From contig NC_087064.1 in assembly GCF_963678635.1 (NCBI RefSeq), positions 59,158,338 through 59,222,337 of the forward strand: DNA of 64,000 nucleotides, in the 5' to 3' direction. The DNA comes from Symsagittifera roscoffensis (taxonomy: Eukaryota; Xenacoelomorpha; Acoela; Convolutidae). The translations under genes and the position numbers were made by a program. Numbering within the stretch: position 1 is the stretch's first letter; the number at the start of each line of letters is the position of its first letter. The notes under the pieces are model-generated. The model was not told the DNA's origin. It ran no database searches and was given only the letters and a program-made list of their open reading frames with translations. Shown here one piece after another: positions 1 through 12,497 of this stretch.

Positions 1-1780
1 GATCCGATCTAAAACGTTGCAGCTGAAAAAATTTACCAAAAACAATGCTATTTGGACCCTTCCGGATCGATGAACTCACTAAATCAAACCCGTTAAGTCC
101 GATTTCACTGTAACCCGGAAGGTTATCGGCAAACGGGTTTTAAAACCTGTCTATTCACTAGCGAAAGTTGTTCGAACAACAATTTTTATTGTCCTAACTC
201 AAAAATTTAGATATTTTTTTTCCTATTTTGTAGCGTTCGTTTTTTCAAAAATCAAAAAATTTAGGTTTTTGGTACCCAATTAGTTCCAACCTTTTCTGAG
301 CTAAACTCAATCGGTTCTACCTATTATACTAGTACAGTAACGATTTAATTTACTAATTTTTTGCTTTTTTCCATTTCAAAAAATATCGATATCTCAAAAA
401 TCGCGATTTGTGGCGGATCAAAATATCGCTATTTTGACCCTAAAAACCGGTTTGCTTACTGTGTTTTTCACTGAAAAACGGTATAGGAGTATTAAGATAG
501 GCTGTATGAACGGTAATACTAGTAATATTATATTTCTCTGGGTTTGTTCAATACCCGAATTAAGGTGCTTAACTCGGATATTCTTAATTCGGTGAAGGGT
601 CACTACAGTGCAGTCACTGTCGAGCTCCCCACAGATTGATATCTAAGTTTTTGTACCAAAAGGGACTCAAAATTTGTTAACGATGCCCAACAGTCGATTG
701 TTGTTGTCCTTGAGAACTTTCTTGCACTGCTTGCCGGTTCAGTCTTCTTCTCTAATCCCGAGAACCTTCCGAATTGAGCACAAATTAGCATTAACGTGCT
801 TAAACACTCAAATAACCCTACATTACAAAAACCCCAAACGGGCCATATATTTGATCGTAACGATTCTGACTGATATAAATGCCTGTAACAACAATATATC
901 TAAGAACAAAGAACAGGAGGGTCGGATCACATCTACCGTCTGGGGGGGGTAATTTCTACTGATTTTATACTTTTTACTGTTTTTGGTTTTTCGGTTCTTT
1001 TTTTTTATTTTTTTTCTATTTTTCTTAGCCACTATACTACTTTAATTTGGTTTTCTGTATATCTTTAACTGTTTTTGTTCAGGTTCCACTCAGGGAAAGA
1101 CGGGACCGCGAATCCCCCCACCCTTCCTGGTTCGTGAATTTTCGGTCTTAACTAGGTTGAAAAGCTATTCACGGGAATCCGGAAGGCTTCCGCGTTCCAA
1201 ACTACCCTTCCGCGCCGGTGGTTAGGGCCTTGTTTTGAGCATCCGCTCGGCGCAGAATGCTCGTTAAGGGTTCTGCCGGTCATGATGTTCAAAAAACGAA
1301 TAACACCCAGAAGCGCCATAAAAACATCTATGTAGCATTCACTCGGAAGTACATATCGACGGAAAAAAAAGCTGGGTTCTAAAACGACTGGGCAGCGACT
1401 AAACGCAGCTCTACATGCTTTTCACCGTCTCTGCCAAAGCCAGTTCTTTTGGTGGTTTTTCTAACATCGGGTCGATAAAAAAACGTTACTGTTTCCGGCT
1501 TCGATCAGAACGCTCTAATTAACTTATTTAACACTCCTAACACTCCTAAAATCACGGCTACAACTTATTTATTATATTACTATTGATTTTATTCAGCAGA
1601 TGAAAATCATCATCTCCATCGAAGATGGATCAACCCTTTCCCTCAAATCCTAGCTTCGCGAAAACGAATTTAGATGTTACTAATTCAATTAAGGAAATGT
1701 CCAGGAAGCTAAAAATTTATAAAATGCAATTCTAGTTCTCCTCCCGAGACCCCTCCGGATTCTGGAACCCAGGGAATTAC
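1..1780. other. Left flank, no gene recognised
   Basis: AT-rich, non-coding-looking sequence with poly-T tracts and a GC-richer patch around 1081-1260. Open frames on either strand are short and have no family signature. The only link to the neighbouring duplication is a short shared string (CACCCTTCCTGGTTC) near 1119 and 1819. I see nothing supportable here. Confidence 0.6.
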
Positions 1781-4700
1781 GTCCTTATTTCTTTCAGGAA
1801 GGCTGGTCACGTCGTCCCAACACCCTTCCTGGTTCTCGGGAAATGCTTTGTAAAGATTGTAGCTGCACAATCGTTACAAACCGGAATGGTCTTCCGACAA
1901 AAATCTCAATTGCTATTTCACTTTGTATCGTAAGCTTGTCGTTCACTTCGTCTATTTCAACGAACCTTGTTGTTCTTATTTTTTTTTTCATTTTCAGTTG
2001 TCGCGAAATCTCAAGGTCGCGACGTGTCTTTTTTTAACGAAATTTTACAAATTAGCTTTAAGCTATAAATTAACCCTTCCGTGTTCGTCGAAATGAACGA
2101 TTAAGACCCTCTAATTCGTTAAAACCGTTAATCTGCCCACTCCGATCTAACAATAAAATTTCGAATTCGATTTTGCATTTCCGTACATTCTGGTCGAACG
2201 TCACAAATTATGTTCCGTGTCTCATTCCGTCAGATTGACACAGCCGAACCCTCCGAAGAGCAAGAAAAAGAACATTAGCGTTGTTAATGACAAACTTATC
2301 ACAAAAAGGAGGGTCGGAATATTCTAGAAGGAAGTTTTTCAAAATTTGAGACCCAGCTATGAGATTATCTTTCCATGCAAACGGAAGCTGATCAAAAGTT
2401 ATTTGACTGATGGCCTAAAAATGGTAATTTTTACATAGCCCTGAACAGACCAGAAATCTACCTGCTAAGTCTAGGCGGTGAAAAACGAGTAGCAATTAGG
2501 CAACTGACGCCGGCCAGTCGTCAATAGGTGCTTTTTCTACGCTCCGTCACTATGTAGTATTTGGGCGAATGTTACACCGATTTACGAACCCCTTCTAATC
2601 ACAAGCGTGAAAAGTCCTCAAACACGCACAATCATTTCATAAACGTTTCAATACGTTCTCGAGAAAAACTGATATGTAACTCGGGTCTCGGCGGTTATAA
2701 AAAAAAACTTGCGACACAACCTCTTGCAGTACACCAAAGCCAAAAAAACTTCAAAAAAATGAACACAGAGAGGAAGCTGAGCTTCGCACCACTTTCAATA
2801 CAAAACATAATGCATAAAAAGTCTGAACGGAAAAGTGAAAAACTGAAATGAATTTAAAACAATCTAATGTTATAACAATCAAGTAACGTACACAGAAAAA
2901 GGATTGGTGCTACGCAATTTCAATTCTTTTTTTTTGTCATGACCTTGGTTTTTTTCTCACGTTTTGGAGTCCCAAATGATCCTAAATGAAATCAAAAATA
3001 TTGATGAACAATTTGCAACAAAACAACCTGCATTGGGGTTAAGAAAGTGCCCTTTTCTCTAATTGCTATAATGTAGCATCATACTGAAAAATTACATAAT
3101 CACAGAACTAAAAACAAACGAATGCAAAAGTTTCCAACAACTGCTACAAAAAAAAACTTGAATTGCCACAAAAAAAGTAACTTGATGAAATCCTGATAAC
3201 AAACTCTGAAAGCCAAAAAATAAACCAATTACATCAAATACTAAAATGGTACGCAAAATTTTCAAAACAAAAGCAAATAACATCACATCTGTAGTCAAGT
3301 ACAAATTGTGATAACACTCGCATATCCTGCTGTTAGAGGAATTATTCACATTGCTCGAGGGGATGTTGAGTTTGTCGGAACTTGGTGAAGGAGTTGAAGT
3401 ATGATTAGGGATTATGCCTTTTCGTTTCGGTTTACTGACTTTTTTGGGGTAGCTGTCGACTTTTGCAAAACTGTTCTCCAGCAGAAAAGTTTTTTGTGCT
3501 GCCAGTTATCGACAAAATTCGCCAGCGGCGCCAGCTTGAATTGATACTAATTGATGAACTTATACTAATCGATACCGAATCGATTGAATCCATACTAATC
3601 AAATTCTGAAGGATTCTTTGGTTTTTTTTTCAGGTTTTTAAACATACCCAGATTGTATTTTTTTTCTACAGATGCATGTGTAACAGAAAAAGTGCTTTCC
3701 GAATCTCTTGAATATGAAAAGTAAGTCATAATTCGGCAAATCATGAGCGGTCACTAAATTGTAATTCGTTGTTTGTCTATTAACCGTTACACAAATTATG
3801 CGTCCAACCCAGAAACTTTTTCGTGTAATTGCAATGATCAAATGCCAATTGATCTATGTCTGAAAAAATCTTAACGCTTATGCAACAAACCGCAGCAACT
3901 TCTCGTTCGTGCCTGTTACATTGGTGAAAGTGTAGTACTTTTTTTTCTACAAAAATTTGTCTCGCTGACGATTCAAAGGAGGTAATAAGCTTAAGCTAGT
4001 CCATCACATCCGGTCCTTTTTTAAGATCAAACGTTAACAGGTCTTTTTTTTCCCAAATTCAATTTAAAAAACGTCAGAATAAAGCGTAGTCGCATTATTG
4101 ATAGACTTTAAATGTTTGCTTGCTAGATTTCTGCGGATCAGACTGCGGTCTGTCAACTTGCAAGATCAGTGACTTCAAATCGTAGTAAAATATTCTGGGA
4201 ACGAACCATCGAGCTGTTCAGTTTTTAAGCTTGAGGTCATCTTTTCTGGGATTGGGCTCTGTGTTGACGACATCTTTGTCTTGCTATCGCAGTTCTAGAT
4301 GTCTTTTCAGAGTTTCGAAAGAAGTGCTTGTTTAAAAATATTTGCAGCAAATCTCAGGTTGAATCGACGCAACTTGTGGTCGCCCGTACTCAGCCAGTTT
4401 CTGGAGACCCTTTATCAGCACATATTAATACTTTGACCCATTTTTCTACAGCAACAAGACACGATCAGACTGGCAGTGGTGAATCTGTTCGATACTCTTA
4501 AGGGTAACGGTTCGCCTTCGTTGAACCTGGACAGAAATTTAAATTTAATATCTAGATTTGGTTTGGAATATGAAAGTAGTTTTGGATAGGGGAAGAATAA
4601 AAATGAAGAACCAATAAGATTTTCAAAAGTCATGCAGAGGTTGCTTACCGAAAGACGTAGATTTGACAATTGTTCAGCTTTTCAAATCTGCCCATATCCA

Positions 4701-4899
4701 TCACACCCAATGGCTTTTTGTATTCCCTATTCACTTCACAGTTCCTTTTTGTCGAAATCTTAAGTTGTGGCATGTTGCAGCAAAGCAGTATAGAAAGCAA
4801 CGTTCATCATCTTTAGTTTCGATATTCGTGAGCAGAGTAGAAGCAGCGCTGTGGGCATCATGTAGCTGGAGGTAGGAACCTGCTCTTATTGGCGAGAAG

Positions 4900-5391
4900 A
4901 CCGCGAAACTGGTTTGCAGTGTTTAATTCTATTGATAATCCATCCACTGCCATGCGGAGAGAATGAGTTGACTTCGTTGACCATATTTTCAATCAATCAG
5001 TTCCAACTATTGGTCCTCAGCTATTTCCTCGAAATACACGGTCAATGTCTTCATAGTTCAGATCAGCATGGTCCTTCCTTTCGTAGTTTCCAGTGTTCCG
5101 TCTCGCACTGTGGGGTTTTTGATCTTGCCCACAGAATTGACCTTTGTTCAGGAAATCGTTGAGCCTTTGCAGTATGAAAGCATCAATTTCCTACTTGTTT
5201 TGCACTCATCATGACTTGAAGCAAGTCCATTTCTTTTTCACCAAATTTGAGATCGTATCAGCGCATTTTCCCTCTGAACGTGCTTTCCGTCGGCGCAGCG
5301 GAAGAGTCGTCTCGATGCCATCCCAAACTGGCAAGACGTGTTTGTTCAGCAGATATTGTTGATAGCTTTCTGCAGTGAGAATTAGACTCAA
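4900..5391 (-). pseudogene. Decayed coding-like fragment (copy also at 16079-16570)
   Basis: On the minus strand a 60-codon frame (5391-5209) contains amphipathic, charged sequence such as LPVWDGIETTLPLRRRKAR. After a 4-base shift, the next frame reads EIDAFILQRLNDFLNKGQ, and a third frame reads TMKTLTVYFEEIAEDQ, with stops between. Protein-like composition spread over shifted frames with stops suggests a decayed gene piece rather than an active one. I do not recognise the family. The duplicate carries the same breaks. Confidence 0.3.
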
Positions 5392-5450
5392 AGAATTTAT
5401 ACTAAAAGACTCCTTAATTCACAGCCTTAAATTTTGGTGTTAAATTGAGA

Positions 5451-5705
5451 GTAGACGCTTAAAATGTTTATAACACGAAATACATGGCGCGTTACTTGTC
5501 CCAGATTGGCCAACTTGTCAATGTTTAAATCCTATAACTTTACAAAAATTATCACAGGAGAAAAACTTTTTTTAAATTTGAGATCAGGATAACAATACGT
5601 TATGAATAATAATTCAAAAATTCATCAAAAAATTGCTATTTAAAGAAGCCAAATTTATCTGGAGTAAGAAACCATCCCGAACACCCAACCACAAGTAGTC
5701 GGAAA
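5451..5705 (+). repeat. Family A repeat, right-half fragment (copy at 16630-16884)
   Basis: Matches the right half of the family A unit. It shares the segment around ACATGGCGCGTTACTTGTCC, the phrase TAACTTTACAAAAATTATCACAGG, and the tail up to a GTCGG string. Only the right half is present, and it is diverged relative to the copies at 9551 and 51616. Confidence 0.7.
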
Positions 5706-7272
5706 AAAATTGTTTTATAGTCGGATCAAAAACTGTTCTCGGTGGATTTTTTTGACACAAGTTTGGGGCTCTGAGAATTGTCATTTCTACCAGCTTCGAT
5801 AATTTAAGGCGGGCGCATTATTTCCAGGTTTTCATTCACGTGTAGGCGGTGAATTCATCCCGCTGGTAAAACATTCCAAAATAAATCAAAAATGCCAACT
5901 GGTCCAATTTATGCGTTCTTAAGAATTAGAAAATTTGAAATTTTCATATATTCCTTCTTATTTTTAAAACAATTACATATGAATACCAAAAATATCACAG
6001 CATTCACACCTAAATGGCTTATGGCGCCTTAAGAACATTTTATGGCGCCTTAACGTTCTCTAATTGAGATTTGAGTTGATTGGAAAAATTTGCCTGATTG
6101 CTATACTGCTATACTTTCTACAAAACTGCGCTGAAAATGTTTCCGCATATAATAGTACACCGCCATGTAACTCGCAACACTCCGAAACATACCGTTTTTT
6201 AGCATGACTGACTATCAAGCATTTTATGTAAAAAGCTTTGATTATATTTTTGAAAGCGGTTGCAATTTGAATGGAGAATGAAACGGTGAAGAAAATTCAT
6301 TTCTGACGTACCTTTCATTATTTCGTTTCAGAAGCAGTCTTTTATCCATTTTGGTAGTCGCATGATGCGCTCTTGAATTAGATTCACTAATGAAAAATAC
6401 TACCACATTGGTTTCATAAAATTATGCTGCGCAACCGTTACCTGTCTTTTACGATGCTAGGTAAAAATGACGACAGGGCATTAAGTGATATAATAATGAG
6501 ACGCCATATGAGCGTTTAAACGTTTAAAACGAGCTGTTGGAATTTAAGCGGTTTACATTTCTCAATAAAAATGAAGAGTTGTGTGGGACTGAAAGTCCCA
6601 AAAACCGTTGTCGTCTCAACAGCCGTCGTCTTATTTGCAGTTTTCTAGGAAGAGATTTCGCCTTAATCACAGGATGCTGTTTCTATATTATCGTTTCCTT
6701 TTTTTAACGTCCCAAATATGTTATCGGCTCATAGTTTTCCCCCTATTTCAAAGTAAGGGAAAAAAGTATTTAATTGTGGGGATGTTTTGTTGACTATTGA
6801 ATAAAAATTTTCTAAATAATAAGCGAACGCAAAAAGCGATTGAGTCCTTGTAGCGAAATATAAAAAATAGAAAAGTCCCTTTCTCTATTAAACTACTTCA
6901 TTTATCACGCCTTTTAAACTGAATAAGCAGTTTAAGTGAACTTTCGATGTACATGAAAATTAATTTTGTTTAGTCTGACGACGCCGAGGCTTTGGCTCCT
7001 TCTGCGTGAATTTACTGATATTTACTTTCTTCGTCTAACTTTTTAACATTAAATGGCTGTACGTTCGTACTATTGAAACAGAAAATTTGATTTGAGCATT
7101 TGAAAGCTATTAATTCTTTCAAATCAATTGTACGAAGTTGAAAAATGTATTTTACTTTCTCGCTATTACAGTCTTGCAACTAAAAACAAACTGATGACAG
7201 CTTAAACAAAAAAAAAAACAGTCCAAATTTGACCTCAGAAAACTTGACCGAAAATAAAAAAAAACCGACGTT

Positions 7273-7487
7273 ATGAGTTCGCCACCAGCTGTCGCGGCGA
7301 TCAAGCAACCCACAGAAGTTGACCTGAGGAAGAAGGATTCGACATCAAGTTCAACTATAGTCACCACCCGGGAAAGCTCCTCGGATGGAAGCGGAGGCGA
7401 GGATGACGCCTGCAACTTCCTGAACTGCGGTTGTCTGGAGACCTTCTCTAACGTTGTAACTGGATTCATCGAGGGCATTTTCTACAA
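7273..7487 (+). CDS. Patched-domain gene, exon 1, upstream duplicate
   Basis: Identical in protein sequence to exon 1 of the full gene (18451-18665). It starts at the same ATG and ends before the donor GTAAGAG in phase 2. It belongs to the extra exon 1-3 set of copy 1. If its promoter is active, a transcript could splice from copy 1 exon 3 directly to exon 4 at 26966 and give an almost identical protein. Copy 2 exon 1 has no coding-phase acceptor and would be skipped. Confidence 0.8.
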
Positions 7488-7802
7488 GTAAGAGTTGATT
7501 TTATTATGTTTTTTTTCTTACGTTTCGGTCTTTGCAGGAGAGCCCAAGATTCGAACCAGACTCCTTTTGTGCCAAATGTTCTAAAGATGATTTTTTCCAA
7601 GATACCGTCCACAATAGGTCTTCAGCTGGTAACTGCAGTAAATTGCTCATTATTTTACAATTTTGAATTGAATCGAGAATAAACGACAGCGTCGCTCAAG
7701 TTATCTATCGACATTCCTGAGGAGTACTTCATTTTATTTGCACACCCAACTCCGGTGGTTAATTTCCAATGATGAATGACCCTGCTTGGCTTTTTTTAAC
7801 AG

Positions 7803-7940
7803 GATCGGCCTGTTCACTGGATCCTATCCCTGGGCAGGTATCCTGATTGGTCTGGCCATTTTCTTCATTCCTCTGGCAGGCATTGCCCGCTACAACGAGG
7901 AGACAGACGGGTCCAAACTGTGGGTTCCTCAGGACTCAAG
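7803..7940 (+). CDS. Patched-domain gene, exon 2, upstream duplicate
   Basis: Same as exon 2 of the full gene. It has the acceptor TTTAACAG, first membrane segment, KLWVPQDS motif and donor GTAGAA, in phases 2 and 2. Intron 1 before it is 315 bp. The reading frame is intact, with no sign of decay. Confidence 0.8.
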
Positions 7941-9240
7941 GTAGAACTCTACTTTTGCAAGAGAAAAAACTTTTTGTCATAGAAATCGGATAGATCATAG
8001 AAGTTTAGTTAAAAAAACAGTTTGATTTCTAATTCTAAACACAAACAGATATATAGCAAAACTTCCATGCCGAAGTAGAAATTTCAATGACAATTCAAAT
8101 CTCGAAATCGATTTAAAGTTAAATGTCATTTAACTGCATATAATGTCAAAACAATCCAGCTTACTCTTTAAAATAAAATTCTAGATGAAAATGTTTTAGC
8201 ACTCTATAATTGTTACTAAATAATGACAACTTTGATAATCTTGATTTCCAAACCAGATCAAATCCAGGCACTTCATTAATTTTTCAGATAATTTTGATCT
8301 ATTTTAAATGCCAAATCGTCTGTAATCTTTTCGTTGGCCAACAAAATTTAGACCTCTAGACACAAAATTGACGCATGATTTTGAGCTCCTAGAAATTTTG
8401 GGCACGAATTAAATCAAATTTGAATTCTCGATGAAAAATCAATTAAAATATTCTCCTGGTCTCGGCTCCTATTAGGTAAAAGCTGCTATCTTTAACGTTT
8501 GAAACGAATTTTTCCCTTACGGTGCTGATTTAAATTATCCTGACATAACGAACAAAACTTGGAACTTAAGACGCGTTGTTCACAACTTAAGTTGGCGTTA
8601 GACAAACCCCGGAGAAGTATAATTTGTTTTGCAAAAATTGGGCCTAAATTTTACCCCAAAATCAATCAATTTTAGATTTTTTAGTCACTGTAAAAATACG
8701 ACATTACTTTCCGTTTTATTGCTCTAAACACTTAATCAAAATGAGCCTCTTTTTTCGCCTAACAAAGCTTAAGAGGGGTATAAGCTCTAAAAGTTTGAGC
8801 AAAACATTTCAAATCTGTTTAGACAAAAAATTGATTTTTATTTAGTATGAATGACATTTTTTGGCAATTGATCAAGCAAAAATCAATTTATTTAGGCTAA
8901 ATTTCAAAAGTATAGTGCTAATTTAAAATTTTGGAACAAATAGGATTGGACAAACGAGCAAATAGGATTGGAGTTTTAACTTTCCATTTTATTTCGTTTT
9001 TTTCCGGATAATTTAAGTTAGGATATTCGTATAATTTGTTTGGCCACATAAGAGGCTTATTTTGATGTAGTTTCGACAACAATTGAACCGACAGTTCTGG
9101 CATAATTTTTTTTATTCTCTAAAAAGCCGAAAACTTATATGATGTTGAAGTAATCGAAGCTATGAAAAAACAGGATAATTTTCGAAGATCTTTTGCTTGA
9201 TGGGGATGTTTAAAGTTATAAACTTTTGTAAATTGATTCA

Positions 9241-9375
9241 CAAAATAGGCGAGCACGTTTTGTGGGGGGGTTTGGATTTTCAAAAAATTTTCGAAACTTT
9301 GTCGACCTTTTTTTGATTTTCCGAGCTCTCCTTGAGCAACAAAAAGTCCATGTTTTGACCAAAATTTCTGCACAA
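9241..9375 (+). repeat. Family B repeat fragment (copy at about 20417-20550)
   Basis: Shares with the family B copies at 35100, 36720 and 54603 a G-run followed by a TTTCGAAACTTTGTCGACC-like string, then TGATTTTCCGAGCTCTCC and a tail ending in TTTCTGCAC. Only the left-middle part of the unit is present. Confidence 0.6.
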
Positions 9376-9550
9376 AACTTGAAAAATTAACTCATAACAC
9401 TTTAATTTGTGAATTGGGTAAGCTGAAAATATTGTTTTCCCAAAGTGTTCCAACTTAAGTTTTAATGGTTTTCACTTAGTCAGGATCGAAGAATCAATTT
9501 GAAACTGTGTTATTGTAAAATTTAAAGCTCTAGTCGGCTCCAAAAAAAAA

Positions 9551-10080
9551 ACAAGACTGCTCGTATCAGGGCGAAGCCCTGAATGTTCCGACTGCCTATT
9601 AAGGTTTATGGAGCAGTAATATCAATAAAAACTAAAAGTAATATAACACAATAATTTTTTTTTCTTCAAAAATTTGAAGTTTTTTATAAAAATCATCCCC
9701 CCACACGCCATATAAAGTACAAAAGGATAGATTTCGCTACTTGTAACAAATCAATTATGGCAAATAAGCTTCGTTGAATCAATTTGGAACAATTTTTAAG
9801 ACGGATTAACTCTCCGCTTACGCGTTAATAGCGCGAAATATATCGCGCGTTAATTGTCCCAAATTGGCCAAAATGGCAATTTTTAAACCCCCATAACTTT
9901 ACGAAAAATGATCACAGGTGAAATATCTTTTCAAATTTGAGCTCAGGACAACAATACCTTTCGAATGATATAAAATAACTCCGTCAAAAATTGCTAGTTA
10001 AAAAGTCGAAATTTGTCTGAAGAAAAAAAACCCACCCGAGCACAAATATTCCGTTACTTTCGTATCGAAAGTCGGAACAA
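9551..10080 (+). mobile_element. Family A repeat, full-length copy (530 bp; duplicate at 20691-21220)
   Basis: Best full-length example of the dispersed unit. The left end is ACAAGACTGCTCG followed by a perfect hairpin TCAGGGC-GAA-GCCCTGA, then TGTTCCGACT. The right end is a hairpin CTTTCG-TAT-CGAAAG followed by AGTCGGAACA, the inverse of TGTTCCGACT. The interior has a conserved CGCGAAATATATCGCGCG palindrome-like core and no coding potential. It is therefore non-autonomous. Closely matching copies lie at 51616 and 11511 (minus strand). Confidence 0.75.
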
Positions 10081-10375
10081 TTATTGCGAACACACTTTTG
10101 CCTGCAATTATTCAGCAAAACAGTTTCGTAAATTTTTTCTTACGGCTTTGAAAAAATGGACGGAATATTTAGACCAATTAGGGCCTGTGCAGTTTTTGTT
10201 CAGACCAATTGTGATTTTTAATCATCTGATAAAAATCTTTGCATAGAGCTCAAATTAAAACTATATGATAATTTGTGATGTAATAAGACTTTGAACAAGG
10301 GCAGTTTGACTGTGTGGGGATAAACAAGTGCGCTCAATTTTCAATTCTTAAATCAAAATGCGTAGCAGAGGCAGC

Positions 10376-10840
10376 AAAAAAAACCGCTCGTATATCGGAC
10401 CAAAGCGCTGAAAGTTCCGAGTGCCGTCTAATACATATCGAATAGTTTTTGGGGAAAATATTGAAAAACAATAATGTTTGGACAATATAAAATATCAAGA
10501 ATGAAGGTTTGAGTCGTACGAAATTATTACAACCGATTAGCTATCCTCACTTCATATTAACACGATTTCGTTGTGCGGGTTAATTCGCCACGAATAATTA
10601 ACTCGCGTTACGCTTTCAATATTATGAAGAAAATCTTCAAAGCGCTTATAAATTATCCCAGATCATCGCCATATTGGCAATTTCCAAACCTCCAAATTTT
10701 TGCAAAAAGAACGTTGGAAGTAAAATATATCCTTAAATCGAATTTCAGAGAGTCATTATTTTCAATGGGGCAAATAAAACTTTGTTAAAACTATGATTTC
10801 GATTGCCGTAAAGTGACTGAAGGTACGCTCGTTCATAGAA
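10376..10840 (+). repeat. Family A repeat, diverged copy (duplicate at 21516-21980)
   Basis: Starts ACCGCTCGTATATCGGACC with the degenerate hairpin region, then GTTCCGAGTGCC. It continues through the AATTCGCCACGAATAATTAACTCG core and the CTCCAAATTTTTGCAAAAAG region to GTGACTGAAGG. It is much more diverged than the neighbour at 9551, so it is older. It abuts the next copy head to tail. Confidence 0.6.
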
Positions 10841-11338
10841 ACAAGACTGCTCGTATATCAAAGCAAAGCCCTGAATGATCCAACTTTCCCATATCGAATT
10901 TTTTTCCGGAAAATAAAATATTGACAAACTTTAAATTTTCGACAATAGCAAATGTCAAGTGAGAAATTTTGAATCTTACGAAACTGATACTACCGATTAC
11001 CTAGCCTCAATTCAATTTGGAACAATTTTGTTGTGCGGAATAATTCACCATGCATAAGAAATTCGCTTTACGCTTTCACGGTGATAGATAAAATCCTCAA
11101 AGCGCACATAAAATAGTCCAGAGTATACCCAAAATATATTGGCCATTTTCAAACTCCCAAAATGTTGCAAAAAAGATCGGAAGTAAAATGTTTTTAAATT
11201 TGATATCGGATTGTCGATATCTTCATTTGGGCATAATTTTTTTTGTTAAAAACTATTATTTTGATCACCGAAAACTGACTGAATAAAAGAGAACCACACC
11301 AAGCTTAAATATTCCGTTTTGTTCGAAAATTGGAACAA
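10841..11338 (+). repeat. Family A repeat, diverged copy (duplicate at 21981-22478)
   Basis: Begins ACAAGACTGCTCGTATATC, runs through the core with TGTGCGGAATAATTCACC, and ends at ATTCCGTTTTGTTCGAAAATTGGAACA. The right hairpin is degraded but recognisable. It is third in a row of family A units in intron 2. Confidence 0.6.
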
Positions 11339-11510
11339 CAACGTTTCGATTTGTGCCAAATAAGTCTCTGTGTAGTTTACATTGAGTGTGGGGAAACTAA
11401 TTCAAAAATATTCACTTTTCTTTTTTTGCCTGCATTTTAAAATATATGCAGAAAGTTTGCTCAAAAGAGATAAAAGCGCAGCTCAAAATTTCTGGTCGAC
11501 TTTTCTTTTT

Positions 11511-12022
11511 TGTTCCGACTCTTCTAACGAAAGTAATGGAATGTTTGTGCTCGGGGTGGTTTTTTTCTTCAGACAAATTGCGACTTTTTAATTGGCCATT
11601 TTTGATGAAATTTTTTTGAATAAAGGTATTGTTTCCTGAGCTTAAATTTGAAGAGGTAATTCATCTGTGATCATTTTTTGTTTAGCTATTGGGGTTTGAA
11701 GGTTGCCATTTTGGCCAATTTGGGATAATTAATGAGCGATGTTTTTCGCGTTAATAATGCGTGAGCGGAGATTTAAATCGTCTTAAAAATCGTTCCAAAT
11801 TGGTTGAAGGAAGATTATTTGGCAAAAATTCTTGTTACTGTGAGCGAATTTATCACTTTGTACTTTATGTGTGGGGGGATAATTTTTGCAAAAAGAATCT
11901 CAAATTAAAAAAAGTTCATTGTATTCTTATTATATTTAATTTTTTCATGTTATTACTGCTCCATAGACCTTAAAAAGGCAGTCGGAACATTCAGAGCTTC
12001 ACCCTGATACGAGCAGTCTTGT
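11511..12022 (-). mobile_element. Family A repeat, inverted copy (duplicate at 22651-23162)
   Basis: Reverse-orientation copy starting TGTTCCGACT. It passes the CAAATTGGGATAATTAATGAGC region and GGCAGTCGGAACATTCAGAGC, and ends CCTGATACGAGCAGTCTTGT. It faces the three plus-strand copies at 9551-11338, so a transcript across intron 2 could fold into a long hairpin. Confidence 0.7.
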
Positions 12023-12497
12023 TATACGTTTATCATACAAAAGTAACAATTTTTGTTAAACATTCAAGTCTAATTGAAGAGAATTCGAATCCAATTATTA
12101 CCAAGTCTTTGGAAAATGGCCCGATGTTGGCGCAAATCAGTGGTGGGAGGCGTGGTAATTTTGGGCGTCAAAAAAACTCGTAAGTAGTACCAAATAAGGA
12201 CGACTTGCCTATTGAGGGGGTCAAATCTCTATACTATTTGCCTGGTTAGTGGGTCAAAGCTGTAATCAATTTGGCTGGTGAGCGGGTCATATCGCCCGAC
12301 TCCTGCCTACATACGCTACTGGCCACATGAATCAAAATCTTTCACGCTCAATTCATCCGTTAATTCCTTGTGGTCGAAAGGATGCTGTTGAAAATGCTCA
12401 GCTGCCTCAGATAATCCAGATTTCTTCAAAAATCGGAACGGTCGAAGAGACCTTCAACAAAGCTGAAAGTAATATTCGGTTTGGTTGTTGTTTGCAG

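Larger units (their letters stand above)
1781..7272. other. Upstream region of duplicated exon 1 (copy 1; same in 12960-18450)
   Basis: About 5.5 kb with no intact gene. It holds a family A right-half fragment (5451-5705), a decayed antisense coding-like patch (about 4900-5391) and simple AT-rich sequence. The promoter and any 5' untranslated exon of the Patched-domain gene should lie here. A pyrimidine-rich acceptor-like string ending in TTACAG near 7170 and another ending in CTCAG near 7245 precede the start codon. I could not identify a TATA box or transcription start. Confidence 0.45.

Noticed and set aside
10013-11973. Conserved short frames within the duplicated segment (for example 10013-10246, 11761-11973)
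   Set aside because: They lie inside family A repeats and are conserved only because the whole segment was duplicated recently.
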